Assembly (NCBI GenBank): GCA_027307045.1
Contig: DAHUXR010000005.1
Location: 1-64,000 of the forward strand
Direction: 5' to 3'
DNA length: 64,000 nt
Source: Acidobacteriaceae bacterium
GTDB lineage: Bacteria; Acidobacteriota; Terriglobia; Terriglobales; Acidobacteriaceae
Notes under the pieces: generated by a model
Told to the model about the DNA's origin: nothing
Databases searched by the model: none
What the model saw: the letters and a program-made list of their open reading frames with translations, nothing else
Made by a program: the position numbers and the translations under genes
Part shown: positions 1 to 9,667 of the stretch, one piece after another
Layout of the letters: each line of letters starts with the position of its first letter
Position numbering within the stretch: position 1 is the first letter of the stretch

Positions 1-828
1 CATGACAACTCCATGACCCAAGGGCTTCGCCTTCTGCTCTCGGATAAAAAATGTGTAGCTACGATGGGCGGGCATGATATGTCAAGAAATGAGCCGGCTT
101 ATAAGCAAATCGCAGACCTTTCACGCATCCTTTCCCAGGCAGGCTACCTGATGGCGAGCGGAGGAGGTCCTGGCGCCATGGAAGCCACGCACCTGGGAGC
201 GCTGTTTTCGACAAGACCGGAGGAGGAACACACTGCGGCCATCCGGAACTTGAGCAAGGCGCCAGCGTTGCCCGCCGGGCTCTCCGCCATCGTGGACAAG
301 AACGGACAACCGAACATGGATCTGGTCCGGGCCGCGGACTCCTGGTTCCGCGTGGCTGTGGAGATCGCATCTTCAGTGAAAAATCCTGGGGCCAGCCTAG
401 GAGTTCCAACATGGAAATACGGACACGAACCTTTTACGCCTTTCGCCAGCGCAATCTCGAAATATTTCCAGAACAGCATTCGGGAAGACGGCCTCACCTC
501 GTTCGGCTCGTACGGAATCATTTTTGCTCCCGGCAAAGCAGGCACGATCCAGGAAATTTTTCAGAACGCCACGAATAACTACTATCTCTCCTTCGGCACA
601 TTCACACCCATGATCTTTCTGGTCAAGGAATATTGGACTTCCACCTATCCGGTGATGTCGGTGCTCGGAAAGTTATTTACGGTGGATCAAATGAAGAAAC
701 ATGTGCTGGTGACCGACAGCATTGAGGAAGCCGCGCGCTTCATTATTGGGTCATCCCCAAGGCAGATTCGCTACGCGCACCCGAGCTTTGCGCGCCAGGC
801 TCATGTTCGCGCATCTGACGGGGATTAA
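1..828 (+). CDS. LOG/SLOG-family (TIGR00730-like, 'lysine decarboxylase-like') Rossmann nucleotide-binding protein, possibly 5'-truncated by the window edge
   Basis: ORF 13..828 with SGGGPGAMEA and PGKAGTIQE motifs (variant of PGGxGTxxE). The frame is open to base 1, so the real start may lie upstream. Confidence 0.75.
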   Translation, partial: HDNSMTQGLRLLLSDKKCVATMGGHDMSRNEPAYKQIADLSRILSQAGYLMASGGGPGAMEATHLGALFSTRPEEEHTAAIRNLSKAPALPAGLSAIVDKNGQPNMDLVRAADSWFRVAVEIASSVKNPGASLGVPTWKYGHEPFTPFASAISKYFQNSIREDGLTSFGSYGIIFAPGKAGTIQEIFQNATNNYYLSFGTFTPMIFLVKEYWTSTYPVMSVLGKLFTVDQMKKHVLVTDSIEEAARFIIGSSPRQIRYAHPSFARQAHVRASDGD

Positions 829-1048
829 GTCTACACGGTTGGTCATTGTCCCTCGGCTTTTTAGCACTCTATTCGTGCTGCTGCCAAAGTGCGGTGTTAC
901 CTCACAAATTACTTGCTTCAGATAACCCACAGTACTCATACTGCACTCATATTAATCAGCGTTCCCCAATTTGCTTTGCGTGTTAAGTGCCGGGGCGGTG
1001 ACGACGTAACGGCATAAACGGCGTAGTGCAGGGAAAAGGGGTGACAAG

Positions 1049-1597
1049 GTGATACCTGAATCGAATCCATTGCAGCGGTTTTTCAAGGAAGTAGTTGAAA
1101 GAAATTATGGTGAGATTGGCGTGCGCAGCGCGGAAGTGCACGATTACGTAGCCAATCTGCTCACGGAATTCTGCGAGGCAGAAACTCTCTACAAAATCAA
1201 AAATGCAGACGGCCGTCCGCTGTGCGACGTGGGCGAGATGCTGCTGGAATCAGACCCTGTATACGGTCCGGCTCCGTCCTTTGACCGCGAGCGCCAGGTG
1301 CGCAAGCACATTGGCGATTACTCGCTCTTCTTTACCGGCATGTTCCCGCAGGGCCTGAACAAATATCGCCTGCGCCGCACCCGCATGGAAAGCCTCATCG
1401 ACTTTGTGAAGGCCGGCAAAGAGAGCTATTACATCGTCTCAAAGTTTGAGCACTTTGAGTACGCCAAGGTCGCGCCGCTTTTCCGCAAGATGTCGCATGA
1501 GTTTGAGCACCTTGTGTATGGCCTGAACCAGGTGAAAAACGAGCTGGAAGAAATGCAGCATCCCATCACCCGGCAGACCAATGAATTTTTGATGTAG
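1049..1597 (+). CDS. Conserved hypothetical protein (182 aa)
   Basis: Long ORF with GTG start (GTGATACCTGAA) and upstream AAGG, followed by a terminator-like hairpin. No domain recognised. Confidence 0.7.
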   Translation: MIPESNPLQRFFKEVVERNYGEIGVRSAEVHDYVANLLTEFCEAETLYKIKNADGRPLCDVGEMLLESDPVYGPAPSFDRERQVRKHIGDYSLFFTGMFPQGLNKYRLRRTRMESLIDFVKAGKESYYIVSKFEHFEYAKVAPLFRKMSHEFEHLVYGLNQVKNELEEMQHPITRQTNEFLM

Positions 1598-1622
1598 CTT
1601 CAGAATCGACGTTAAGAAAACA

Positions 1623-1653
1623 GGGCACGCGGCAAGCTTGGCGTGCTCTTTTT
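1623..1653 (+). terminator. Rho-independent terminator
   Basis: GGGCACGC...GCGTGCTC hairpin followed by TTTTTC, just after the 1597 stop. Confidence 0.6.
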
Positions 1654-1674
1654 CATTTTGGTATCGTTTCATGA

Positions 1675-1935
1675 ATGCGCCTGACGTCCTTACTTGGCTT
1701 TATCGCGGGAGCGCTGACCACAGTTTCATTCATCCCGCAGGTGCTGCACGCCTGGCGCAGCAAACGCTGTGACGATCTCTCCTGGGCCATGTTGCTTACT
1801 TTCTCCGCCGGAGTGGTGCTCTGGCTGGTTTATGGCATCCGCCTGTGGGCCATGCCCGTGATCGTTGCCAACGCTGTCACACTTGTTCTGCTGCTGATTA
1901 TCATGGCATTGAAGACCCGTTACGCCTCGCGTTGA
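1675..1935 (+). CDS. SemiSWEET / PQ-loop small sugar transporter
   Basis: 86 aa, three TM segments, PQ motif (TTVSFIPQVLHAWRSK) typical of SemiSWEET/MtN3 proteins. Confidence 0.8.
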   Translation: MRLTSLLGFIAGALTTVSFIPQVLHAWRSKRCDDLSWAMLLTFSAGVVLWLVYGIRLWAMPVIVANAVTLVLLLIIMALKTRYASR

Positions 1936-1992
1936 TTTTTTGTTTTCGCCGCCGCGCCCGCGCACAGCGGCAAAAGTCCGCTAGAATATTGA

Positions 1993-2772
1993 GTGAGCTC
2001 ACACCATTCCATCCTGCTTTTTCTTGCCGCCATGGCGGGTGGAATCGTGAACTCCGTTGCCGGAGGCGGCGGATTTATTGCCTTTCCCTCTCTGCTTTTT
2101 TCCGGCGTGCCCTCCATCAATGCCAATGCCACCGGCACCGTCGCGCTGTGGCCCGGGACGCTGGCTTCCACCGGCGCCTATCGCAAGGCTCTGAGCGCGG
2201 AACTGTTCAAGCGCATCCTGCCCCTGATCATCATCACGTTTCTGGGCAGCATCGTCGGCTCGGTCCTGTTGCTCAAGACCCGGCAAGCGACCTTTGACAA
2301 GATGATTCCCTGGCTGCTTCTGGGTGCCACGTTGTTATTTACCTTCAGCGGCAAAGTCACCTTCTGGATCAACCGCCACCATTCTGAAGGCGGCCCTTCG
2401 ACCATGCGCGTGATCGGCGTTACGCTGTTGCAGGCCTGCGCCGCGGTTTATATCGGATATTTTGGCGCTGGCGTCGGGATTGTGATGCTGGCTCTGCTGG
2501 CGATGATGGGCATTGAAAACATCCATAGCATGAACGGTCTCAAGACCCTGCTGGCCACCTGCGGAAATGCCGTTGCAGTGACGGTATTCATCGTGGCCCG
2601 AGCAGTATTCTGGCCGCAGGCCCTGGTCATGATCTTTGGCGGCGCTCTGGGCGGATATGTGGGAGCCTGGTATGCGCAGAAGATGGACCCAAAAAGCGTG
2701 CGTTACGTTGTGATCACGATCGGCTGCAGCATGACGGCTTATTTCTTCTGGCGCGTGTATCTTCGCGGTTAA
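1993..2772 (+). CDS. TauE/SafE-family sulfite exporter-like membrane permease
   Basis: AGGIVNSVAGGGGFIAFPSLLFSGVPSINANATGTVAL and GYFGAGVGIVMLALL are typical of the family. Confidence 0.88.
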   Translation: MSSHHSILLFLAAMAGGIVNSVAGGGGFIAFPSLLFSGVPSINANATGTVALWPGTLASTGAYRKALSAELFKRILPLIIITFLGSIVGSVLLLKTRQATFDKMIPWLLLGATLLFTFSGKVTFWINRHHSEGGPSTMRVIGVTLLQACAAVYIGYFGAGVGIVMLALLAMMGIENIHSMNGLKTLLATCGNAVAVTVFIVARAVFWPQALVMIFGGALGGYVGAWYAQKMDPKSVRYVVITIGCSMTAYFFWRVYLRG

Positions 2773-2931
2773 GCCGCGCCGAATTTGACCATACCCCCTG
2801 TATCACGTTAAAATTACAAGGTTTGCCACTGGTGGAAATTCCTGCCTGTTGAGCATGGCTGCCGAGCAATCTTACAAGTCAATATAAGTCCTTTCCGGCC
2901 AAGAGCTTTGAAGGGGCAATGGGAGAGAGTT

Positions 2932-3411
2932 ATGTACGCGGTAATTCGCGCCGGTGGAAAGCAATACCGCGTCGCACCCGGCGACGTAGTGAAAATGGAA
3001 AAGCTGCCCGCCGCAGATGGCGACGTGGTTGAATTCAATGACGTTCTCGCCGTGTCCGGCCAGGAAGGCACCATCGGCCCCGGCGCGGGCGCAGTCGTCA
3101 GCGGACAGGTGATGGAAGGCGGCAAGGCCAACAAGATTCTGGTCTTCCACTTCAAGCGCAAAAAGCAATATAAGAAAATTTACGGACATCGCCAGCCCTT
3201 TACCGCGGTAAGGATTACGGAAATCGCTTTTGACGGCGAGCGCTTCACCGCTCCCGACCTTCCGGCCCGCAAGCCCAAAAAGGCAAAGCCAGTATCGGCC
3301 GAAGGCGAAGCCGCTCCGGCAAAGTCGGCAAAGGGCAAGTCCAAATCGAAGCCCAAGCCAAAAGCCAAGAAGAGCACGGCAAAGAAAGCCGCTAAAGGCA
3401 AAAAGAAATAA
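2932..3411 (+). CDS. rplU: 50S ribosomal protein bL21 with long Lys/Ala-rich C-terminal extension
   Basis: MYAVIRAGGKQYRVAPGD...KRKKQYKKIYGHRQPFTAVRI. Start corrected from ORF start 2908 to ATG 2932. Confidence 0.97.
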   Translation: MYAVIRAGGKQYRVAPGDVVKMEKLPAADGDVVEFNDVLAVSGQEGTIGPGAGAVVSGQVMEGGKANKILVFHFKRKKQYKKIYGHRQPFTAVRITEIAFDGERFTAPDLPARKPKKAKPVSAEGEAAPAKSAKGKSKSKPKPKAKKSTAKKAAKGKKK

Positions 3412-3540
3412 AGATTGGCTTCGGACTTCGCGAGTGTCCAGGCCTTTATCTTCAAGATCACGTAAACAGGGCATGATTTCAATCGTGCCGACAATGAATA
3501 TCAAGACTGGGGCTTTTTTCCCTGAGAACAAGGATTTGTT

Positions 3541-3810
3541 ATGGCACACAAAAAAGGTTTAGGCAGTTCCAGAAACGGGCGCGACTCCAACGCGCAACGG
3601 CTAGGCGTAAAAGCGTTCGGCGGACAGCTTGTCCCCGGCGGCACCATCATCGTCCGCCAGCGCGGCACCCGCATTAAGCCCGGCGCAAATGTCGGCCGCG
3701 GCAAGGATGACACTCTTTTCGCCAAGGTCACCGGCACCATCAAGTTCGTGGACAAAGGCGGCTCCGGCCGTTACGTGCTAGTAGAGCCCGCGGAGAGTGC
3801 AAAAGCGTAA
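3541..3810 (+). CDS. rpmA: 50S ribosomal protein bL27
   Basis: [43 protein letters not shown]; directly downstream of rplU. Confidence 0.98.
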   Translation: MAHKKGLGSSRNGRDSNAQRLGVKAFGGQLVPGGTIIVRQRGTRIKPGANVGRGKDDTLFAKVTGTIKFVDKGGSGRYVLVEPAESAKA

Positions 3811-3834
3811 TCCCCAGAAAAACCAAGAACCACG

Positions 3835-3860
3835 GCCCCGTCAGCAGGCGGGGCTTTTTA
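3835..3860 (+). terminator. Rho-independent terminator after rpmA
   Basis: GCCCCG-tcagcagg-CGGGGC followed by TTTTTA. Confidence 0.85.
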
Positions 3861-3923
3861 TTTCGGTCATTCATTCGGCAGGGTTGGTTCGGATAAGGCC
3901 CAGGGCTACAATCTTTTCGTCGC

Positions 3924-4748
3924 ATGCAGTTTTTCACCCACATCCCGCAGCCGCCTCTCAGGGAGTTTGTTGATCTCTTCTGGTTTTATGATGGCTATTC
4001 CCCCGGGCCGCACAAAAAAGAACGGCTTATGCCTGACGGCTCAATTGAGTTGGTTATCAATCTCAAAGAAAACGAAGCGCGCATTTACGACCGTGAGAAT
4101 CTCGACAAATGTGAGCGGCTCCCAGGAACGCTCGTTTGCGGCCCCCACTCCAGCTTCTTTGTCATCGATACCGCCCAGCAGGCTTCGGTGATCGGCGTTC
4201 ACTTCAAGCCTGGCGGCGCATTTCCATTTCTAAAACTGCCGGCCATTGAGCTGCAGAACCTCCATGTCTCGTTGGAAGATCTGTGGGGACATCAAGCAGG
4301 ATTGCTGCGGGAACGCTTGCTTCAAGCGCAAACGCCGGAAACGAAATTCCAGGTGCTTGAAGAGTGTCTTCTGGCTGAGGCTTTCAGGCCACTGGAGCGG
4401 CACCGCGCCGTCGATCATGCGCTTGCTCTTTTCCGCAACATTCATACCGCGCCCGCCATCGCTGACCTTGCCGACCACATCGGTATCAGCTCGCGCCGCT
4501 TTATTCAGCTTTTCTCCAATGAAGTTGGACTCACGCCCAAGCTATTTGCTCGTGTCCGCCGCTTTCAGAACGTCTTGCTGCAACTACGGAACGCGCGCCG
4601 GATTGACTGGGCTGATCTGGCCTCCCATGCCGGCTATTTCGATCAAGCGCATTTTATCCACGATTTCAAAGACTTTTCCGGCATCAATCCTACAACCTAC
4701 CTGGCGCAGAAGACCGACCACTTAAATCACGTGCCTATTCATCAATAG
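3924..4748 (+). CDS. AraC-family transcriptional regulator (N-terminal sensor-like domain plus C-terminal AraC HTH)
   Basis: C-terminus ...IADLADHIGISSRRFIQLFSNEVGLTPKLFARVRRFQ...GYFDQAHFIHDFKDFSGINPTTYL is a canonical AraC/XylS DNA-binding domain. Confidence 0.92.
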   Translation: MQFFTHIPQPPLREFVDLFWFYDGYSPGPHKKERLMPDGSIELVINLKENEARIYDRENLDKCERLPGTLVCGPHSSFFVIDTAQQASVIGVHFKPGGAFPFLKLPAIELQNLHVSLEDLWGHQAGLLRERLLQAQTPETKFQVLEECLLAEAFRPLERHRAVDHALALFRNIHTAPAIADLADHIGISSRRFIQLFSNEVGLTPKLFARVRRFQNVLLQLRNARRIDWADLASHAGYFDQAHFIHDFKDFSGINPTTYLAQKTDHLNHVPIHQ

Positions 4749-4836
4749 GTCAAATTTTTACAATACTTAGAGCGCGGGTCTTCGGCACAATCAGATTGAG
4801 TCGCGGTGTTTCAATGCTGCGCAAGGAGAGTCACCA

Positions 4837-5301
4837 TTGGCAAAAGCAAAACCAATTCCTGAGGGCTATCACAACGTCACTCCATATCTCGTGGTCAAAG
4901 GCGCAGCGGCGGCAATCGATTTTTACAAGCAAGTCTTTGGCGCCGTGGAGATCATGCGCATGCCGCAGCCGGATGGGCGAGTCGGCCACGCAGAGCTAAA
5001 ATTCGGCGACTCATTCGTCATGCTGGCCGACGAATTTCCAGAAATGGATGTGGTCGGCCCCAAGACGCTGGGGAATTCTCCTGTAGGCCTGCTGCTCTAC
5101 GTCGATGATGTCGATGAGACCGTGGAGCGCGCGGTCGCCCAGGGCGCAACCATCAAGAAGCCGGTGGCTGACCAGTTTTACGGCGATCGCACCGGCACCA
5201 TTGAAGATCCCTGGGGACATAAATGGACCCTGGCGGTCCATCTGGAAGATGTCTCACCGGAAGAGATGCAGCGCCGCATGGCGGCCCTGTCTAAAAAATA
5301 G
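4837..5301 (+). CDS. VOC-family (glyoxalase/PhnB-like) protein
   Basis: [26 protein letters not shown]...[23 protein letters not shown] start with GGAG upstream. Confidence 0.92.
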   Translation: MAKAKPIPEGYHNVTPYLVVKGAAAAIDFYKQVFGAVEIMRMPQPDGRVGHAELKFGDSFVMLADEFPEMDVVGPKTLGNSPVGLLLYVDDVDETVERAVAQGATIKKPVADQFYGDRTGTIEDPWGHKWTLAVHLEDVSPEEMQRRMAALSKK

Positions 5302-5377
5302 CGGACCAAAGCCCCCGCCGCCTTCCTGGCAGCTGCGGCGAATCCATGCCGTGGCCTGTACAATCAATATAGACAGC

Positions 5378-6517
5378 ATGTTTATTGACGAAGCGATCAT
5401 CAGGATCAAAGGCGGCGACGGTGGCAACGGCTGCATGGCTTTTCGCCGGGAGAAGTTTGTCCCGCGCGGAGGTCCCTCCGGCGGCGACGGCGGCCGCGGC
5501 GGCGACATTGTCATGGAGTCCAGCGAGCGCCATAACACACTCGTCCATTTCCGCTTCAATCCGGAATATAAAGGCGAGCGCGGACGCCACGGTGAAGGCT
5601 CCAACTGCACCGGGCGCGATGGCGAAAGCATTGTCCTGAAAGTCCCGGTAGGGACCATTGTTTATGACAATGAAACCGGTGAGCGCCTGCATGACTTCTC
5701 GCATCCTGACGAGCGCATGGTCGTTGCCCAGGGCGGGCGCGGGGGGCGCGGCAACCAACATTTTGCCACCAGCACGCACCAAGCCCCGCAGGAGCACGAA
5801 CAGGGATTTCCCGGACAAGAGCGCGTTCTTCGCCTTGAACTGAAACTGCTGGCCGATGTCGGCCTTGTGGGCTATCCCAACGTCGGCAAATCAACGCTGG
5901 TTTCTCGCATCTCGGCGGCCAAGCCTAAAATTGCCGACTATCCTTTTACTACTCTGCAACCGAACCTCGGCGTGGTCACGATCGGCGAGTTGCCGGATGA
6001 AGATAGTTACGTCGTGGCCGATATCCCCGGCCTGATTGAAGGCGCTCACACCGGCACTGGATTGGGCATCCAGTTCTTGCGCCATATTGAGCGGACCCGG
6101 GTGCTGGTCCACATGATTGACGTTTCTGACGCCAGCGGGCGCCCTGATCCCGTGGCGGACTTCAAAGTTATTATGGGCGAGCTGAAAAGCTTTGGCGCCG
6201 ATCTGGAAAAGAAACCGATGATCGTGGCGGCATCGAAGATTGACGTGGCCAATCCAGAAAAGCTGGCCAAGCTGGTTAAGCACTGCAAGAAACTCAAGCT
6301 CAAGCTGTACGAAATCTCCGCGGTCACGGGCAAGGGCATTCCGGAACTGAAGTATGCGCTGGGCAAGATGGTGGCCGATATTCGTGCCGGCTCTTATGCT
6401 GCGGAGCATCCTCCGGCGAAAAAGAGGCCTGTCTCCGCTCGCAAAGAGAAGAAGAAATCTGAACGCATGAAGCGCATCTCCAAGCAGCGGGCCTTCAAGC
6501 AAAGGCAGACCCGCTAG
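5378..6517 (+). CDS. obgE: GTPase Obg/CgtA
   Basis: [42 protein letters not shown] plus [19 protein letters not shown]. Start corrected to ATG 5378. Basic C-terminal tail. Confidence 0.98.
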   Translation: MFIDEAIIRIKGGDGGNGCMAFRREKFVPRGGPSGGDGGRGGDIVMESSERHNTLVHFRFNPEYKGERGRHGEGSNCTGRDGESIVLKVPVGTIVYDNETGERLHDFSHPDERMVVAQGGRGGRGNQHFATSTHQAPQEHEQGFPGQERVLRLELKLLADVGLVGYPNVGKSTLVSRISAAKPKIADYPFTTLQPNLGVVTIGELPDEDSYVVADIPGLIEGAHTGTGLGIQFLRHIERTRVLVHMIDVSDASGRPDPVADFKVIMGELKSFGADLEKKPMIVAASKIDVANPEKLAKLVKHCKKLKLKLYEISAVTGKGIPELKYALGKMVADIRAGSYAAEHPPAKKRPVSARKEKKKSERMKRISKQRAFKQRQTR

Positions 6518-6518
6518 C

Positions 6519-7280
6519 ATGAAGATTGCTCTTTTTGGCGGCACCTTTGATCCCGTTCATCTTGGCCATATCGCGGTAGCGCGCGCCGCCGCGGAAAAAT
6601 TCGGACTGGGGCGCGTATACTTTGTTCCGGCTGATCTCCCGCCGCATAAGCAGAAGCGCAAGCTCGCGGATTTCCAGCACCGCTTTGCCATGCTCGCGCT
6701 GGCCACGGCGGATGATCCGCGCTTTGTAGCTTCATTGCTCGATGCGCACACCGGCCAGCCGAACTACTCGATTGATACGGTCCGACGGCTGAAGAGCACG
6801 CTCAAGAAGAGCGACAAGCTCTATTTCCTGATCGGCATTGACGCCTTCAAGGACATTGCCACATGGCGGCAGCCGGAAGAGTTGCTGGCTGAAGTCGAGT
6901 TCATCGTCGTCAGCCGTCCGGGTTATTCGCTGGCGGATGTAGGCCGGGCGCTGCCGGAATCTCTGCGTCCCACGGACTTGATGATGCGCGCCATGCGTCC
7001 GCAGCGTTCTGAAGGAACCATCGCGCTGATGGGCGCAACCATCCATCTGCTGGGCGAGGTACGGGAGAAAGTTTCATCCACACAGATTCGCGCGGCTGCA
7101 ACAAAATCAGTAAAGCAGCTCAGCCGGTATGTGCCGCCGCTGGTGGCTGAATACATCAAGAAAGAGAATCTTTACGTCGAGGCCACAAGCAAGGAAAGTA
7201 CCGGCGCAAGCGCGGACAAAGTGCTATCTTTTCAAGAAGCCCGGCACGGGCACACAAGCAGGAGCCATAAGAACGGATGA
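6519..7280 (+). CDS. nadD: Nicotinate-nucleotide adenylyltransferase
   Basis: MKIALFGGTFDPVHLGHI...VSSTQIR; located between obgE and rsfS. Confidence 0.96.
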   Translation: MKIALFGGTFDPVHLGHIAVARAAAEKFGLGRVYFVPADLPPHKQKRKLADFQHRFAMLALATADDPRFVASLLDAHTGQPNYSIDTVRRLKSTLKKSDKLYFLIGIDAFKDIATWRQPEELLAEVEFIVVSRPGYSLADVGRALPESLRPTDLMMRAMRPQRSEGTIALMGATIHLLGEVREKVSSTQIRAAATKSVKQLSRYVPPLVAEYIKKENLYVEATSKESTGASADKVLSFQEARHGHTSRSHKNG

Positions 7281-7789
7281 GTTTACAGACCAGGCAGCAC
7301 GTTGCACAGGCAGTGAAGGCCATTGAAGGCAAAAAGGGCGAGGATGTTGTCATCCTTGAAATGGATAAAAGCAGCGGAGCGTTTACGGACTATTTTGTCG
7401 TATGCTCTGGCACCAACCCTCGCCAGATCCAGGCGATTGCCGATGACGTGCAAAAGAATCTGTCCGCAGCCGGTCAGCGACCCAACAGCGTTGAAGGTTA
7501 CACCCAGGCCGAGTGGGTGCTTCTGGATTACGTTGACTTTGTCCTGCACATATTCTCTGAGCGGGCGCGCAAATTTTACGATCTGGAACGGCTGTGGAAG
7601 TCGGCGCGAAAATTATCGCCGGCCGACCTGGCGAAAAAGCCAGCACCAAAGAAGCAGGCCACGTCCAGGAAAGAAGCCGCTAAAAAATCTACAGCTAAGA
7701 AGAAAGCTGCTGCTCCCCGAACAGCCGCGCGTAACAAGACTCGCGCTCAAGGTTCAAAATCAAAGAAGAAGTCACGGAAATCGGCGTGA
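7277..7789 (+). CDS. rsfS: Ribosomal silencing factor RsfS with Lys/Ala-rich C-terminal extension
   Basis: DVVILEMDKSSGAFTDYFVVCSGTNPRQIQAIADDV...GYTQAEWVLLDYVDFVLHIFSERARKFYDLERLW. Confidence 0.96.
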   Translation: MSLQTRQHVAQAVKAIEGKKGEDVVILEMDKSSGAFTDYFVVCSGTNPRQIQAIADDVQKNLSAAGQRPNSVEGYTQAEWVLLDYVDFVLHIFSERARKFYDLERLWKSARKLSPADLAKKPAPKKQATSRKEAAKKSTAKKKAAAPRTAARNKTRAQGSKSKKKSRKSA

Positions 7790-8229
7790 AACTGCAGATC
7801 GCCTGGATAGGCAAGACCAAAGAAGTCGCTATTCGCGCGCTGACGGACGAGTACCTGAAGCGCATCTCGCGTTACGTGGGCGCGGAATCGCACGAGATGA
7901 ATAGCGAACAGGCATTGCTTGATCTGGCCGCCGATACCACGGGCCGCACCACGCCTGTTCTTGTTCTGCTGGACGCTCGAGGTCGCCAGTTCACCTCAGA
8001 AGAGTTTGCCAACCTGTTGCGCGACCAGCAGGACCGAGGCACGCAGAACCTATTCTTCGCCGTTGGCCCGGCGGACGGCTTTAGTGACAAGGCACGCGGC
8101 GCAGCTGATCTGGTCCTCTCCTTCGGCAAAATGACGCTGGCGCATGAGTTGGCCCGGGTGGTTTTGCTGGAGCAAATCTACCGGGCATTTACAATCTTAA
8201 AGGGCCATCCGTACCATACCGGCCACTGA
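7786..8229 (+). CDS. rlmH: 23S rRNA (pseudouridine1915-N3)-methyltransferase RlmH
   Basis: MKLQIAWIGKTKEVAIRALTDEYLKRISRY...LVLSFGKMTLAHELARVVLLEQIYRAFTILKGHPYHTGH. Confidence 0.96.
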   Translation: MKLQIAWIGKTKEVAIRALTDEYLKRISRYVGAESHEMNSEQALLDLAADTTGRTTPVLVLLDARGRQFTSEEFANLLRDQQDRGTQNLFFAVGPADGFSDKARGAADLVLSFGKMTLAHELARVVLLEQIYRAFTILKGHPYHTGH

Positions 8230-8246
8230 TTTGCGCGAAAAATGAT

Positions 8247-8783
8247 ATGGGCGACGTTCACCAGGGTCTCATCATCGTAAATACCGGGCCTGGCAAGGGT
8301 AAGACCACCGCGGCCATGGGGACGGCCCTGCGCGCGGTCGGCAACGGTATGAAAGTCCTGATGCTGCAATTCCTGAAGGGCTCATGGCACTATGGGGAAC
8401 TCGATGCCGTAAAAGCCTTTGGCGATAACTTTGTGATGAAGCAGATGGGCCGCGGCTTTGTAAAAGTCGGCGGCGCGGAAACCGATCCGGAAGATGTGCG
8501 GATGGTGGAAGCGGCCTGGCAGGAAGCGCGCGAAGCGATCATGTCCGGCAAATGGGACCTGGTGGTGCTCGACGAGATTAATTACGCCATTACCTATGGC
8601 ATGCTCGATCCGGCCAAGGTGGTGGAGACTCTAAAGCACAAACCCGCGGGGGTACACGTAATCTTGACGGGAAGGAACGCGCATCCGACAATCATTGAGT
8701 TGGCCGATACCGTAACGGAAATGAAGCAGGTTAAACATGCCTATGAAAAAGGCGTAATGGCGCAACGCGGCATCGAATATTGA
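8247..8783 (+). CDS. cobO: Cob(I)yrinic acid a,c-diamide adenosyltransferase (CobO/BtuR type)
   Basis: GLIIVNTGPGKGKTTAAMGTALRAVGNGMKVLMLQFLKG...DLVVLDEINYAITYGML...HVILTGRNAHPTIIELADTVTEM. Confidence 0.95.
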   Translation: MGDVHQGLIIVNTGPGKGKTTAAMGTALRAVGNGMKVLMLQFLKGSWHYGELDAVKAFGDNFVMKQMGRGFVKVGGAETDPEDVRMVEAAWQEAREAIMSGKWDLVVLDEINYAITYGMLDPAKVVETLKHKPAGVHVILTGRNAHPTIIELADTVTEMKQVKHAYEKGVMAQRGIEY

Positions 8784-8812
8784 GTAGCGTCAAATGAAAG
8801 CGAGCAAATAAC

Positions 8813-9664
8813 TTGGCGTGGTTTAAGCGCGAATCCAGTGAGATCCAGGCGACCGACGAGAAGCGTGTGCGCACAGAAGGCCTGTGGGTCAAGTGCGAAG
8901 GTTGCCGGCAGATCATCTGGAAAAAAGAGCTGGAAGACAATCTCAACGTCTGCACCAAGTGCGACTATCACTTCCGCATTGATGCCAGGACGCGAGTCTT
9001 GCTGCTTCTCGATGAGGATGGCATTGAGACGTTCGGCGAAAATCTCGAAGCGGTGGACCCTCTGAATTTTTCCGATACCCGGCCATATAAGCGCCGCTTA
9101 CAGGAAGGACAGCAGAAAACGGGCTTGAAGGATGCCTTGATAGCCGCTACCGGAAAACTGAATGGCAGACCAGTGATTCTCAACGTAATGGAGTTTGGCT
9201 TTATCGGCGGCAGTATGGGCGCGGTCGTGGGAGAGGTAATTACGCGCTCCATTGAACGTGCACACCTTGAACAGAAGCCAATCATAGTCGTATCAGCCTC
9301 CTCTGGCGCGCGCATGCAGGAAGGCGTGATTAGCCTGATGCAGATGGCCAAGATCTCCGCTGCCCTGGCTCGTCTGGATTCAGCGCGAGTACCTTACATT
9401 TCCGTGCTCACAGATCCAACTACAGGCGGCGTGTCGGCCTCTTATGCCATGCTGGGTGATCTCAACATCGCGGAGCCCGGGGCATTGATCGGTTTTGCTG
9501 GGCCGCGCGTTATTGAGCAGACAATCCGGCAGAAATTGCCCGAAGGTTTCCAGACCAGCGAATTTCTGCTGCAACACGGAATGCTGGACGCCGTTGTTCA
9601 TCGCAAGGACATGAAGTCATACATTGCCCGCGCCCTCGATTTCATGGCTCCAAAGGCAGCCTGA
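8813..9664 (+). CDS. accD: Acetyl-CoA carboxylase carboxyltransferase subunit beta
   Basis: Zinc ribbon LWVKCEGCRQIIWKKELEDNLNVCTKCDYHFRI and SGARMQEGVISLMQMAK...TDPTTGGVSASYAMLGD. TTG start. Confidence 0.97.
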   Translation: MAWFKRESSEIQATDEKRVRTEGLWVKCEGCRQIIWKKELEDNLNVCTKCDYHFRIDARTRVLLLLDEDGIETFGENLEAVDPLNFSDTRPYKRRLQEGQQKTGLKDALIAATGKLNGRPVILNVMEFGFIGGSMGAVVGEVITRSIERAHLEQKPIIVVSASSGARMQEGVISLMQMAKISAALARLDSARVPYISVLTDPTTGGVSASYAMLGDLNIAEPGALIGFAGPRVIEQTIRQKLPEGFQTSEFLLQHGMLDAVVHRKDMKSYIARALDFMAPKAA

Positions 9665-9667
9665 GCT

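Noticed and set aside
3250-3411. Apparent short DNA repeats (AAAGCC/AAGCCC)
   Set aside because: Result of the low-complexity Lys/Ala/Pro codons in the bL21 tail, not an independent DNA element.
2872-3549. 225-aa minus-strand ORF
   Set aside because: Antisense to rplU; the Leu/Phe-rich composition is the mirror of the Lys-rich bL21 tail.
4640-4680. TTATCCACG DnaA-box-like word
   Set aside because: Isolated occurrence inside the AraC CDS far from dnaA; expected by chance, as are TTATCCACC in gyrA and TTATCCACC in galU.
5891-6544. 217-aa minus-strand ORF
   Set aside because: Antisense to obgE; shadow ORF.
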